Positions 60,401 through 64,000 of a stretch of DNA of 64,000 bases are shown here, piece after piece. The stretch is from Pararge aegeria (Eukaryota; Arthropoda; Insecta; Lepidoptera; Nymphalidae): positions 9,176,001 through 9,240,000 of the forward strand of contig NC_053191.1 of assembly GCF_905163445.1 (NCBI RefSeq), read 5' to 3'. The first letter of the stretch is position 1. Each line of letters opens with the position of its first letter. The position numbers and the translations under genes were made by a program. The notes under the pieces are model-generated. The model worked only from the letters and a program-made list of their open reading frames with translations. It was not told where the DNA came from and did no database searches.

Positions 60401-61271
60401 AGGCAAGAGTCTTAATGTATTAGGTTTTTTTATCGTTATCGCCTGGTTCTGTTTATTTTGCAACACCCTTAATTTATTTTTATCAATAGCAATATTATCA
60501 GGTAGTGTCTGTTACACTCCTATTATATTAGGTATTATTTGAATTAACTTGAAATATGATATAGCTTGCATATCTGTCTTAAACTCAGTCTCAAAATAAA
60601 TATATTTTTTTAAATTCCAAAACAAATTTGCAATTGACTGCCAATTCACCTGCTGGTATTAAGTAATGCAGTCTAAGATGGTTAACTGCTAAGCTGTTAG
60701 GGCTACGCGACATCGTACCGGAACGCTAAATCGCTTAGCGGTACGACATCGTAGCGAAGCCTCCCACCAGCCAAAAATTAAAGATAATGAAACAAGAATA
60801 AAAAATACTTATACACTTTTAATAAAGAGGTCTTTCTATATTTATTTATTCGAACATTCCGATTCCCAATAACTTAAATTTAAGGAATATATTATTAAAT
60901 ATTATTTAAATCAATCACTAGGTATACTAAAGCCGGGGCGGAAATGCTTGAATGTTTGAATAGCGGTCACAGGAGGTATAGGCCAGGATTTTACGGCTAA
61001 ATTATGTACATGTTTTATTCAAATCTATAACTATTCAAATGTCCAGTCCGCGACTCTTCTCCGCTCCTAGCTTTTATTTCATGCTTTTACACTGTACTTA
61101 GCAAAAATGTACACTTACCTGGAATCCTTCAGCTTCTGATAGCAGAAAGTAAAAACAGCCAAACCAATGTGCTAATATAAGCAGTATATGAATGAGGTTG
61201 ATGACGCGCCAGAAGTTTGGGTAAACCGTCCTGGACTCCACTATATAGTAGCAGCTTACTGCTCTGTAGAC
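27285..61271 (-). CDS. CngL: Cyclic-nucleotide-gated channel, CNGL type (partial at 5' end)
   Basis: Twenty exons (A-T here), each with matching phase, give about 1632 residues to the first stop. Order: S5 (VINLIHILLILAHWFGCFYFLL), pore with filter TLTTIGD, S6 (FTIVSYLIGVFIFATIVG), C-linker (RVLRWYDYSWSRGR...LPDKLKTELALHV) and a cyclic-nucleotide-binding domain with GDFFGEIGIL and KRTADVRS, whose Arg binds the nucleotide phosphate in this family. Then comes a long Ser/Thr/Lys tail with a coiled coil, unlike short vertebrate CNG tails and typical of insect CNGL. The likely role is a cAMP/cGMP-opened cation channel in the plasma membrane of excitable cells. S1-S4 and the start lie right of 61271, outside or unrecognised in the window. 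All splice sites are GT-AG except one GC donor after exon H. The paralogue call (CNGL rather than CNGA) is from remembered family features. Confidence 0.94.
27800..27973 (-). CDS. CngL: CNGL exon S
   Basis: The acceptor GGTGTTCAG and donor GTATAT bound 58 codons in phase 0, ESDTPQREDSPDDL through RVGSVGEQ. The frame stays open upstream of the acceptor to an ATG at 28051, allowing an alternative 5' extension. The polypyrimidine tract is weak, so the acceptor choice is less secure than for other exons. Confidence 0.75.
28055..28100. repeat. Dispersed repeat fragment (AAATCGCTTRGCGGTACG type)
   Basis: The block AAATCGCTTGGCGGTACG recurs near 60728 (AAATCGCTTAGCGGTACG), with relatives near 28370 (-), 58470 and 61562. 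It marks an interspersed repeat whose boundaries I cannot fix, lying just upstream of exon S. Confidence 0.45.
28508..28638 (-). CDS. CngL: CNGL exon R
   Basis: Acceptor TTTTTAG, donor GTATAA. Encodes VFAGSGSDWEVMMLADELEK, then a Lys/Glu/Arg-rich helix and STLRDLEE. The WEVMMLADELEKRE segment looks like a conserved short helix in an otherwise disordered tail. Confidence 0.85.
28731..28858 (-). CDS. CngL: CNGL exon Q
   Basis: Acceptor TTTCTAG, donor GTATGT. Encodes a Ser-rich run (STSTSSSSDSES) followed by VPRTPVFEEFVDSNSKRGRG. Confidence 0.84.
29039..29174 (-). CDS. CngL: CNGL exon P
   Basis: Acceptor ACTTACAG, donor GTATTA. Encodes KQRSHRQQRKFSLGSFFGYN followed by a segment ending LDMGSDLSWSER. 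The basic RKFSLGSFFGYN stretch resembles a PKA-type RKxS site (inference). Confidence 0.85.
29296..29486 (-). CDS. CngL: CNGL exon O
   Basis: Acceptor TTGCAG, donor GTGAGT. Encodes 64 residues including RGIHPFQFFGTHLDNTKSK. A second FQFFG-like aromatic motif echoes SFFGY in exon P. Confidence 0.85.
29578..29790 (+). mobile_element. SINE family B copy with inverted-duplicated B-box head
   Basis: Lies in the CNGL intron between exons N and O, opposite to the gene. The head is a 25-bp perfect palindromic duplication around the B-box (29578-29602 and 29608-29632, 5-nt loop of C). The body follows with AACGTCGTAAGGAAACTTGG and GAGCTCTCCATAATG, matching the family. The GATGAT tail is missing. Confidence 0.65.
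30161..30558 (-). CDS. CngL: CNGL exon N
   Basis: Acceptor ATGTTTTAG, donor GTGACG. Encodes 132 residues, very acidic at first (EELTEETLTEITEGIELTKL) and then basic (KSKRLDLNLDGKAGTYSRKR), ending ETLELQDLTR. No fold is recognised. Confidence 0.88.
30667..30901 (-). CDS. CngL: CNGL exon M (coiled coil)
   Basis: Acceptor CTCCGAAG, donor GTAATA. Completes the coiled coil begun in exon L: RFNSLENEVRKRDEIISQLQ followed by NRIQELERLGL, with heptad-spaced hydrophobics. It is positioned like the C-terminal leucine zipper that assembles CNG channel subunits. A Ser/Asn-rich segment follows. Confidence 0.9.
31003..31102 (-). CDS. CngL: CNGL exon L
   Basis: Acceptor TTTTTTCCAG, donor GTATAC. Encodes GSIEEQEYFGEVLLGIKQVI and QGHLHEVQGKFQE, a helical lead-in to the coiled coil of exon M. 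Confidence 0.9.
31202..33107 (-). CDS. CngL: CNGL exon K (1.9-kb Ser/Thr-rich tail exon)
   Basis: One uninterrupted 1906-nt exon (635 codons) with acceptor ATATTTCAG and donor GTAAAT. The product is disordered, rich in Ser, Lys, Pro and Thr, with many SP/TP sites. It carries two copies of the GLP-type motif: IGAGLPLLQRLLLLKAK at 32943-32993 and YGGLPFVKKLKILNERQ at 31908-31958. Other short motifs include SFKDKILQVQSDG and STFRDKLKILQSG. The length of the open frame and the phase agreement make the exon secure. Confidence 0.93.
33208..33315 (-). CDS. CngL: CNGL exon J
   Basis: Acceptor TTCAATTTAG, donor GTGCAT. Its 36 codons end in IGAGLPLLSRLKLLKEK, the first copy of the repeated motif. The exon may therefore have arisen by duplication with the start of exon K. 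Confidence 0.9.
33439..33585 (-). CDS. CngL: CNGL exon I
   Basis: Acceptor TTGAACAG, donor GTAAGT. Its 49 codons, GIRNAIRSRSRVGRRSGESL onward, are strongly basic and then acidic. This is the region just after the nucleotide-binding domain. Confidence 0.9.
33675..33754 (-). CDS. CngL: CNGL exon H (GC donor)
   Basis: Acceptor TTGTTTTAG. Encodes GEVSPDKAGGEDSTSKRIVH and KLRTDVK, ending before GCTAGT, a GC-type donor in the required phase 0. A GT six bases earlier (after RTD) would also keep frame and drop two residues. The family continues VK, favouring the GC site. Confidence 0.8.
34051..34229 (-). CDS. CngL: CNGL exon G (end of nucleotide-binding domain)
   Basis: Acceptor CATCTCTTCAG, donor GTAAGA. 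Opens with RTADVRSVGYSELFSL, which includes the Arg that contacts the cyclic nucleotide phosphate, and continues into the C-helix (EDVLAAMKDYPEAQDILQTL). Confidence 0.95.
34873..34935 (-). mobile_element. Helitron 5'-end fragment
   Basis: The + strand reads ATCCATATATCTATAAATAC, then CTAACAAACTTTCCCGCTAATAATAT. This resembles the reverse complement of the Lep1-type 5' end at 45278 and 48605. No 3' end was found. Confidence 0.45.
36151..36289 (-). CDS. CngL: CNGL exon F (nucleotide-binding domain)
   Basis: Acceptor ATCATTTTAG, donor GTAAGT. Encodes EVAREMFIIADGILEVISET, then AGDFFGEIGILNLDGLNK, the phosphate-binding cassette with its conserved Gly-Glu. Confidence 0.95.
36351..36405. repeat. 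18-bp inverted repeat, 19-nt loop
   Basis: GCCGACCAACGCTGCGTT at 36351-36368 pairs with 36388-36405 at 17 of 18 positions. It sits 60 bp from exon F in the intron between exons E and F. It is probably the core of a small fold-back element. Confidence 0.7.
36944..37043 (-). CDS. CngL: CNGL exon E (start of nucleotide-binding domain)
   Basis: Acceptor TTTGTTTCAG, donor GTAACA. Encodes VTIFQECQPEFLHDLVLKMK and the YIFTPGDSICRKG segment, the first strands of the domain. Confidence 0.95.
37354..37515 (-). CDS. CngL: CNGL exon D (C-linker)
   Basis: Acceptor GTATACAG, donor GTATGC. Its 54 codons, VPGGMKRRVLRWYDYSWSRG through LPDKLKTELALHVNLSVLKK, are the C-linker that couples ligand binding to gate opening. 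Confidence 0.95.
38954..39107 (-). CDS. CngL: CNGL exon C (S6 and start of C-linker)
   Basis: Acceptor TTTTACAG, donor GTAAGT. Encodes S6 (YIFTIVSYLIGVFIFATIVG), then QVGNVITNRNANRLEFERLL and KTYMRHHK. It joins exon B across a 19.7-kb intron, sharing the Glu codon (GA|A). Confidence 0.95.
40037..40147. mobile_element. Short MITE-like element with 13-bp terminal inverted repeats
   Basis: The left end AGCCCGCACTATC and right end GATAATGCGGGCT are inverted repeats with one mismatch, about 111 bp apart. The interior is unique and no target duplication is obvious. Confidence 0.45.
40731..40905 (+). mobile_element. Non-LTR retrotransposon 3' tail (family D, copy 1)
   Basis: Begins CCGGCTAAGTTTGTTGTGGG, contains TTAGACCAGGACGCGTTTGG and a GCCTACTTGAATAAAGAT block, and ends in a TTTGAC repeat. 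Copies lie at 49191 (-), 52637 (+) and 57538 (+). Each is truncated at about the same upstream point, as expected from 5'-truncated LINE insertions. Confidence 0.7.
41925..42066 (+). mobile_element. CR1-type LINE 3' tail with (ATTC)n
   Basis: Contains GTTGCCTGGAAGAGATCGCT followed by ATGTAGCGATAAGGCCGCCA, the 3' UTR block also at 5886 and 49930. It ends with TACAATAAAAGTGTATTCATTC and seven ATTC units. Confidence 0.75.
42789..43070 (+). mobile_element. tRNA-derived SINE (family A, copy 2, full length)
   Basis: Head GACGGCTGATTGGCGCAGTG, B-box-like GGTTCAAATCCCAC, body AAAATGTTTGTGTGATGAAC and a 3' region with CTTACTTTGGGGCTAGATGG and GTATTTATTTATTT. It defines the 3' half missing from copy 1. 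Confidence 0.75.
43190..43490 (-). mobile_element. Helitron-type repeat copy
   Basis: The + strand starts ACTAGCTGTTGCCCGCGACT, the reverse complement of a Lep1-type 3' end. It ends near GGACAAACATCGTGACAGGA and an ATATATATTAAGATTACA edge. The 5' TC terminus is not clean. Confidence 0.55.
43877..43935 (+). repeat. Dispersed repeat fragment shared with 26399-26460
   Basis: CTGTTGTACACAAATCTCTT and a downstream AAGTAGTGCTGTCC match the copy at 26399. The family is unidentified. Confidence 0.5.
45278..45970 (+). mobile_element. Complete non-autonomous Helitron (Lep1-like), 693 bp
   Basis: Starts TCCCTACTAATATTATAAAT after an A and ends GCGGGCAACAACTAG before a T. This is the 5'-TC/CTAG-3' structure and A-T target of Helitrons. 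The 5' region has the TTTGTTTGTTACGCTTTCAC block and the AAAACCACTAAACCGATCCT block known from lepidopteran families. There is no Rep/helicase coding region. Confidence 0.8.
46980..47318 (-). mobile_element. tRNA-derived SINE (family A, copy 3) with internal AT expansion
   Basis: Reverse copy: CATCTAGGCCCAAAGTAAGC at the left (3' end), ACACTGAAAAACATTCACGT and TCACACAAACATTTTCCA in the body, and GCTGCGTCAATCGTCTGTCA at the right (head). Between about 47075 and 47180 lies an AT-rich expansion absent from copy 2. Confidence 0.7.
47700..47735 (+). mobile_element. Helitron 3'-end fragment
   Basis: ACAAACGCGAACGAAGTAGC and GCCAACAGCTAGT resemble the 3' end of the copy at 45278, in the same orientation. 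The upstream part is not recognisable. Confidence 0.45.
47969..48605 (-). mobile_element. Complete non-autonomous Helitron (Lep1-like), 637 bp
   Basis: On the - strand it begins TCCTACTGATATTACAAATG at 48605 after an A and ends ...GCGGGTCAGCTAG at 47969 before a T. These are the same termini and A-T target as the copy at 45278, but the interior diverges. A related internal segment (AAAAAGTATCCTATATGTTG) lies outside it at about 48820-48985. Confidence 0.75.
48820..48985 (-). mobile_element. Helitron-family internal fragment
   Basis: GGGATAAAAAGTATCCTATA mirrors the block near 45398 of the complete + copy in reverse. A GTAGTTTTCACGTGATGCCC and CAGACAGACAAA edge follow. The termini are missing. 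Confidence 0.5.
49191..49382 (-). mobile_element. Non-LTR retrotransposon 3' tail (family D, copy 2)
   Basis: Reverse copy starting with (AAGTCA)n-like AGTCGAAGTCAAAGTCAAAA, then ATATCTTTATTCAAGTAGG, and ending CCACAACAAACTTAGCCGGG. It is the longest intact tail of this family in the window. Confidence 0.7.
49929..50065 (+). mobile_element. CR1-type LINE 3' tail
   Basis: GGTTGCCTGAAAGAGATCGC and ATGTAGCTATGAAGCCACCA match the tail at 41932. It ends in TTTATAATAAAAGTGTTCATTC. Confidence 0.7.
50956..51275 (-). mobile_element. tRNA-derived SINE (family B), near full length
   Basis: Reverse copy: the left end has CATCACCATTATCAACCCGT (complement of the GATGAT tail) and CCCACTACATGGCACGGGTC. The right end has TTAGAGGTGCGTGCTGGTTC, the B-box-bearing head in reverse. 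The body contains the expected caccacgctcgccaagtg block. Confidence 0.7.
52637..52823 (+). mobile_element. Non-LTR retrotransposon 3' tail (family D, copy 3)
   Basis: CCGGCTAAGTTTGTTGTGGG, CTTAGACCAGGGCGCGTACC and GGCCTACATGAATAAAGTAA, ending in TTTGAATTTG repeats. It matches the copy at 40731 with small deletions. Confidence 0.7.
53284..53330 (+). mobile_element. Helitron 5'-end fragment
   Basis: TACTAATATTATAAATGCCA followed by TTTGTTTATTTGTTG is the 5' block of the Lep1-type element at 45278. No 3' end follows. Confidence 0.45.
53467..53534. repeat. Perfect 31-bp inverted repeat with 6-nt loop
   Basis: Arms 53467-53497 and 53504-53534 are exact reverse complements around AAGTAA. The arms begin GCGCGAACAGCTCGTTCATG. 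No flanking TIR or target duplication is visible. Confidence 0.9.
53595..53800 (-). mobile_element. SINE family B, 3' half
   Basis: Reverse copy: ATTATCATCAACATCAACCC, CCCACTACAGAGCACGGGTC, TCCACCACGCTGGCGCAGTG, then a GGCAGGTTTCCACGCGATGT end. This is the best-preserved tail half in the window. The tRNA-like head is missing. Confidence 0.7.
54375..54420 (+). repeat. (GTA)n-rich microsatellite
   Basis: Irregular GTAGTA and GTATGTAGTAG units. Probably length-variable. Confidence 0.7.
55030..55195 (-). mobile_element. Non-LTR retrotransposon fragment with internal palindrome
   Basis: The + strand GACGTCTACTGGTTGAGGTA, GGAGTTCCAAATTCCACGTA and GCGGCTTCTTGCGACTCGTT resemble the reverse of a common lepidopteran LINE 3' coding end (product like IKRVAxxxW). 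A 28-bp perfect inverted duplication lies at 55119-55146 and 55154-55181. Confidence 0.6.
57538..57660 (+). mobile_element. Non-LTR retrotransposon 3' tail (family D, degenerate copy 4)
   Basis: TTACTTGGAACCCTCTATGT, TTTTAGGTTAATGAATATAG and GATAGGTCTATCTGAATA follow the order of the copies at 40731 and 52637 with many changes. Upstream sequence (57150-57540) may be its decayed coding part, with open frames of 60-80 codons. Confidence 0.5.
58403..58456. repeat. Perfect 20-bp inverted repeat with 14-nt loop
   Basis: Arms 58403-58422 and 58437-58456 (TGAAACCAAGCAAATTGGAA and its complement). An outer CTAAGCGAT / ATCGCTTAG pair (about 58380 and 58477) extends the fold. It lies about 310 bp from pore exon B, in the intron. 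Confidence 0.85.
58770..58900 (-). CDS. CngL: CNGL exon B (pore)
   Basis: Acceptor TTGATTCAG, donor GTAAGT. Encodes GDWAYPHRPGDYATLTRKYL and the pore helix and filter SLYWSTLTLTTIGDLPTPE. The filter Gly-Asp replaces the Gly-Glu of classic CNGA channels and differs from the GYG of HCN and K+ channels. Confidence 0.95.
60700..60790. repeat. Dispersed repeat fragment with local palindrome
   Basis: GACATCGTACCGGAACGCTA followed by AATCGCTTAGCGGTACGACA folds on itself (CGTACCG/CGGTACG). It belongs to the family seen at 28055 and 61550. A CCTCCCACCAGCC block follows. Confidence 0.45.
61119..61271 (-). CDS. CngL: CNGL exon A (S5)
   Basis: Acceptor TATGTTCACAG, donor GTAAGT. Its 51 codons VYRAVSCYYIVESRTVYPNF onward carry the S4-S5 linker and S5 (INLIHILLILAHWFGCFYFL). 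It is entered in phase 0, so at least one more coding exon lies upstream, right of this exon. Confidence 0.93.
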
Positions 61272-64000
61272 CTGTGAACATAACAATAAGTGCTTTTATA
61301 ATTAAATAAATAAGTAAATAAATCTTTATTTGGAACATAGCTAAGCGAGATCAGTGAGTCAAATTGGGTAAATCTTCACTTTCTCGTTAGTCTGACTATT
61401 TATGTCTCAGTTCTTTTTTATTCCTTTACAAAATAGCTTTCACTGCAATTTTACCTGGTGGTAAAGTGATGATAAAGTCTATGATGGTATCGGACATGTC
61501 GTTTTGTATGGCAGTTATAATAAAATTATACCCCTAATCGGTTTCTATGAGGTACCAGAACGATAAAACGCTTAGGAGCACGTTTGAGTCTGTAGTCAAC
61601 CAGCCGATGCACCAGACTAGACAGGAAATGCAGGAATTATAAATTCCTAAATTGCCTATAACGGGAATCTAACCCCAGACCTCCCACATAGATCCATCAT
61701 AGCGTCGGGGTATGAGATAAATAAGGCCCTTTTATCTCATACATTTAGATTGGCAGAACTTATCTAAAAGAATTCGATTTTACTTCAAACTTTAACTTGA
61801 TTGCTTATTTATTAAATAAAGCCAAAATACTTATAAAAACTTCAGAGTAAGGCGATATAATTTAGATAAACTATTTCGTTGAACTTAGTTTTATCAGCCC
61901 GTTTATTAAGGGTTTCGACAATAGTAAATAATAATTAAACTCTTAAAACGGAGCATACCTTAATATAGTTATAAAGATCGTACCATGTTAATAAGTAAAA
62001 TTGTTTTCACAGTTTTACTTAGAGTACGTTAGTTATAAAGTATATAAGTTTGCCGTGATAAAATATCCTATCGTATTACATTACAACTTCTTACGTGGGC
62101 AAGTCCATAAAAGATGTAATATTACAAAGATTTTATATGGTACTTTAAAAACTTAATCCCATTCTTCATCGCCGAAGTACCTTCCCGATTACTATTCCCG
62201 GTTGTCCAAACTTTCAAAACTAGTTGGTAACTAAATAGAGGTATATCATTTCTCTTTTTGTACCTAATCTGATAAGACTTGACTATGTAGGTCAAAATAT
62301 TGAAACACTTAGGTTTATCGTTAATTTTTTTCTGTGTAAAAAATGTTGTATCAGGACATTATCTTCGTGATGATGACATTTATTTATCAGTTAGGATGTG
62401 GTAAGGATTCGTAATTTTTTTATGAAATCGTGTCACATGGTGCTTAACGTGACGTCAGCGCCAAGGGCAAATGGCTGGGCTTAGTGTATGAGCTGGAAAA
62501 AATAATACGTAAAAAGGAGAATCCTTTGTCATGCCATTTTTGTGTTGTTACGTAAAAACAAAATTGGTTTGTTTCAATTTGTCTTTTTCCTTAGTTAATT
62601 TTCTCAGTTTTTATATCTTTTTAACTTCATTTTATTCTGTAACGACAGAGTAAAATGAAATGTATGCCCTTTGTTTTAAAGAATTAATTCATCTAAACTT
62701 AAATTGCGAGTTCTCTTGGCAAAATACAAAACAGGATTATATCATTCGTACTCTAAGATAAGAAACATTACATCGACTTTCCTTTGATGTTACGGTGTTT
62801 CGATACTCAAAAACTACTTCATGATTGCGAGAAAATAAACCACAGGTTGCGACAGGTGAGATTGCTGTCTAGGGCTAACTTATAGTGGAATAAAATAAAA
62901 CTAGTGCTTGACTGCAATCAAATGCAAATGTGGAGTGCGCATGTCTACGAAATGACTTTTCACTGATTTGAAGGAACCCATAATATTAGGTAACGGGGAA
63001 GACGGACACCTGCAGAAAAGCTATCTTGATATATGCGGTACGTATTATAAACGAGGAAGTAAAGTTGTATTTACTTTTAAGTTTGATGGATATCAACTAC
63101 GTAACGCTGCCAGACCCTTTGAATGCCTCGACGGTAGGAAAGTGGAACCAAATCAAATTATTCCTGACACACCTCCACACTTTCCGCTGTATATCTTCGT
63201 AGGACACCGACAGACAGGTGACCTTTATTTCACGTATGATATTGATAATATCGAGGTCACAGGAGATTCATCTGGAAGATTATGAATATATAGGATGGTT
63301 GCGAAAAGCCGCCGCCTGAATGTAATTGTAATTAATTCATCTGAATATTCATCACATGCTTAAAATATATGGAACAGTGAAGCGGCACTTAGCGCGTTTT
63401 ACAAGGGCGTGGATATAAAACGTTATCGTTACAGTAAATTTAGGGAGATTCAAAACATGATAGAGTGAGGTTTGATGCACTATCACCATCATCGTTGAAG
63501 TTCTTTTTATGCAACATTAAGCTTTATTCGTTCTAAAATTAGCTCTCTACCCATCTTTCACACAGACACCAAAAATCGTCTGAAGATTTTGAATTTACGT
63601 CGATAATGACCGGGACTAGTTTCTCTCCGAGGCCTAAGTCCGGTACTAAAATAGACATGGAATGCGTCGGGTTGACATAGAATATATTGTTAGTGCCATA
63701 AAATAATTATCGCTCCCGTTATTCATGTTTTGTCTATACCGATAGACAAGAGAATGGGTAGACATAATTTTGTCATGGTGCGCATGCTAGCCTGACAGAA
63801 AAATAATGGGTCTCGGGCGATTAATAAAAAATTTCGGCAACAGCTAATCGTCTGATACATTTATAGTTATGAAGCTGTAATACCTAACCTCATCAAGTGA
63901 TTCAGAAATTGGGATTTGGAAAAGATTATGTAGATATATGTTTATTTTATTATAGTAATATAGTAATATTTTAAATTCAAAATTAATTTATTTCAAATAG
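61272..64000 (-). other. CNGL upstream intron, partial
   Basis: No S1-S4 exon was recognised, so these should lie beyond 64000. The interval holds a repeat fragment near 61550-61690, AT-rich sequence and the unexplained open frame at 62956-63285 on the opposite strand. Confidence 0.55.
62956..63285 (+). CDS. Unidentified coding-like open frame (possible exon or gene remnant)
   Basis: Open for 110 codons between TGA 62953 and TGA 63285. It has no ATG; an AAG|GAACCC acceptor at 62973 would make it a terminal exon. The residue pattern looks like folded protein: Gly, Tyr, Phe and Pro are frequent, codon use is varied, and there is an alternating strand-like segment (SYLDICGTYYKRGSKVVFTF) and a PHFPLYIFVGHRQTGDLYFT block. 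I do not recognise the family. It is antisense to the CNGL intron. It may be a last exon of an unseen + strand gene, a retroposed or transferred fragment, or chance. Confidence 0.35.
   Translation, partial: LFTDLKEPIILGNGEDGHLQKSYLDICGTYYKRGSKVVFTFKFDGYQLRNAARPFECLDGRKVEPNQIIPDTPPHFPLYIFVGHRQTGDLYFTYDIDNIEVTGDSSGRL

Overview
This window is an AT-rich, intron-containing insect genomic segment. It is almost certainly lepidopteran: it carries Lep1-type Helitrons (5' TC, 3' CTAG), tRNA-derived SINEs ending in GATGATGAT tails, and non-LTR retrotransposon tails of types common in butterflies and moths. No tRNA, rRNA, CRISPR or prokaryotic feature was seen. Gene models were built by hand from protein similarity, GT/GC-AG splice sites and reading-frame phase. 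All phases close.

Three protein genes are supported. (1) HDAC3, + strand, 2798-9758, is complete: seven coding exons and 434 codons, with all catalytic and zinc-binding residues present. (2) A leucine-rich-repeat protein, - strand, 16505-19781, has two exons and 487 codons. It has an N-terminal VHL-box-like segment (BC-box-like followed by Cul2-box-like) and may be a Cul2/Elongin substrate receptor. (3) A cyclic-nucleotide-gated channel of the insect CNGL type, - strand, is seen from 61271 down to a stop at 27285, with a possible extension to 26937. Twenty exons cover S5, pore, S6, C-linker, cyclic-nucleotide-binding domain and a very long Ser/Thr-rich tail with a coiled coil. The 5' exons (S1-S4) lie beyond the right edge.

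Layout: 1-2797 is repeat-bearing upstream sequence; 2798-9758 is HDAC3, with a dead LINE in intron 3; 9759-16504 is a gene-free convergent interval with SINEs and a 687-bp terminal-inverted-repeat element; 16505-19781 is the LRR gene; 19782-26936 is gene-free and holds a decayed RNase H-bearing LINE; 26937-64000 is CNGL. Its 19.7-kb intron between the pore and S6 exons (39108-58769) holds Helitrons, SINEs, LINE tails and fold-back sequences.

Most notable points: an in-frame TGA in the last CNGL exon followed by 115 more open codons in the same frame (readthrough, nonsense allele or assembly error); a thrice-repeated G-L-P-L-L/R-L-x-L-L-K motif in the CNGL tail; the VHL-box-like N-terminus of the LRR protein; a 110-codon coding-like open frame at 62956-63285 that I cannot identify; and a set of perfect short-loop inverted repeats of a kind left by template switching. 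HDAC3 (chromatin), the LRR protein (possible protein turnover) and CNGL (membrane signalling) have no obvious shared pathway; they are ordinary chromosomal neighbours.
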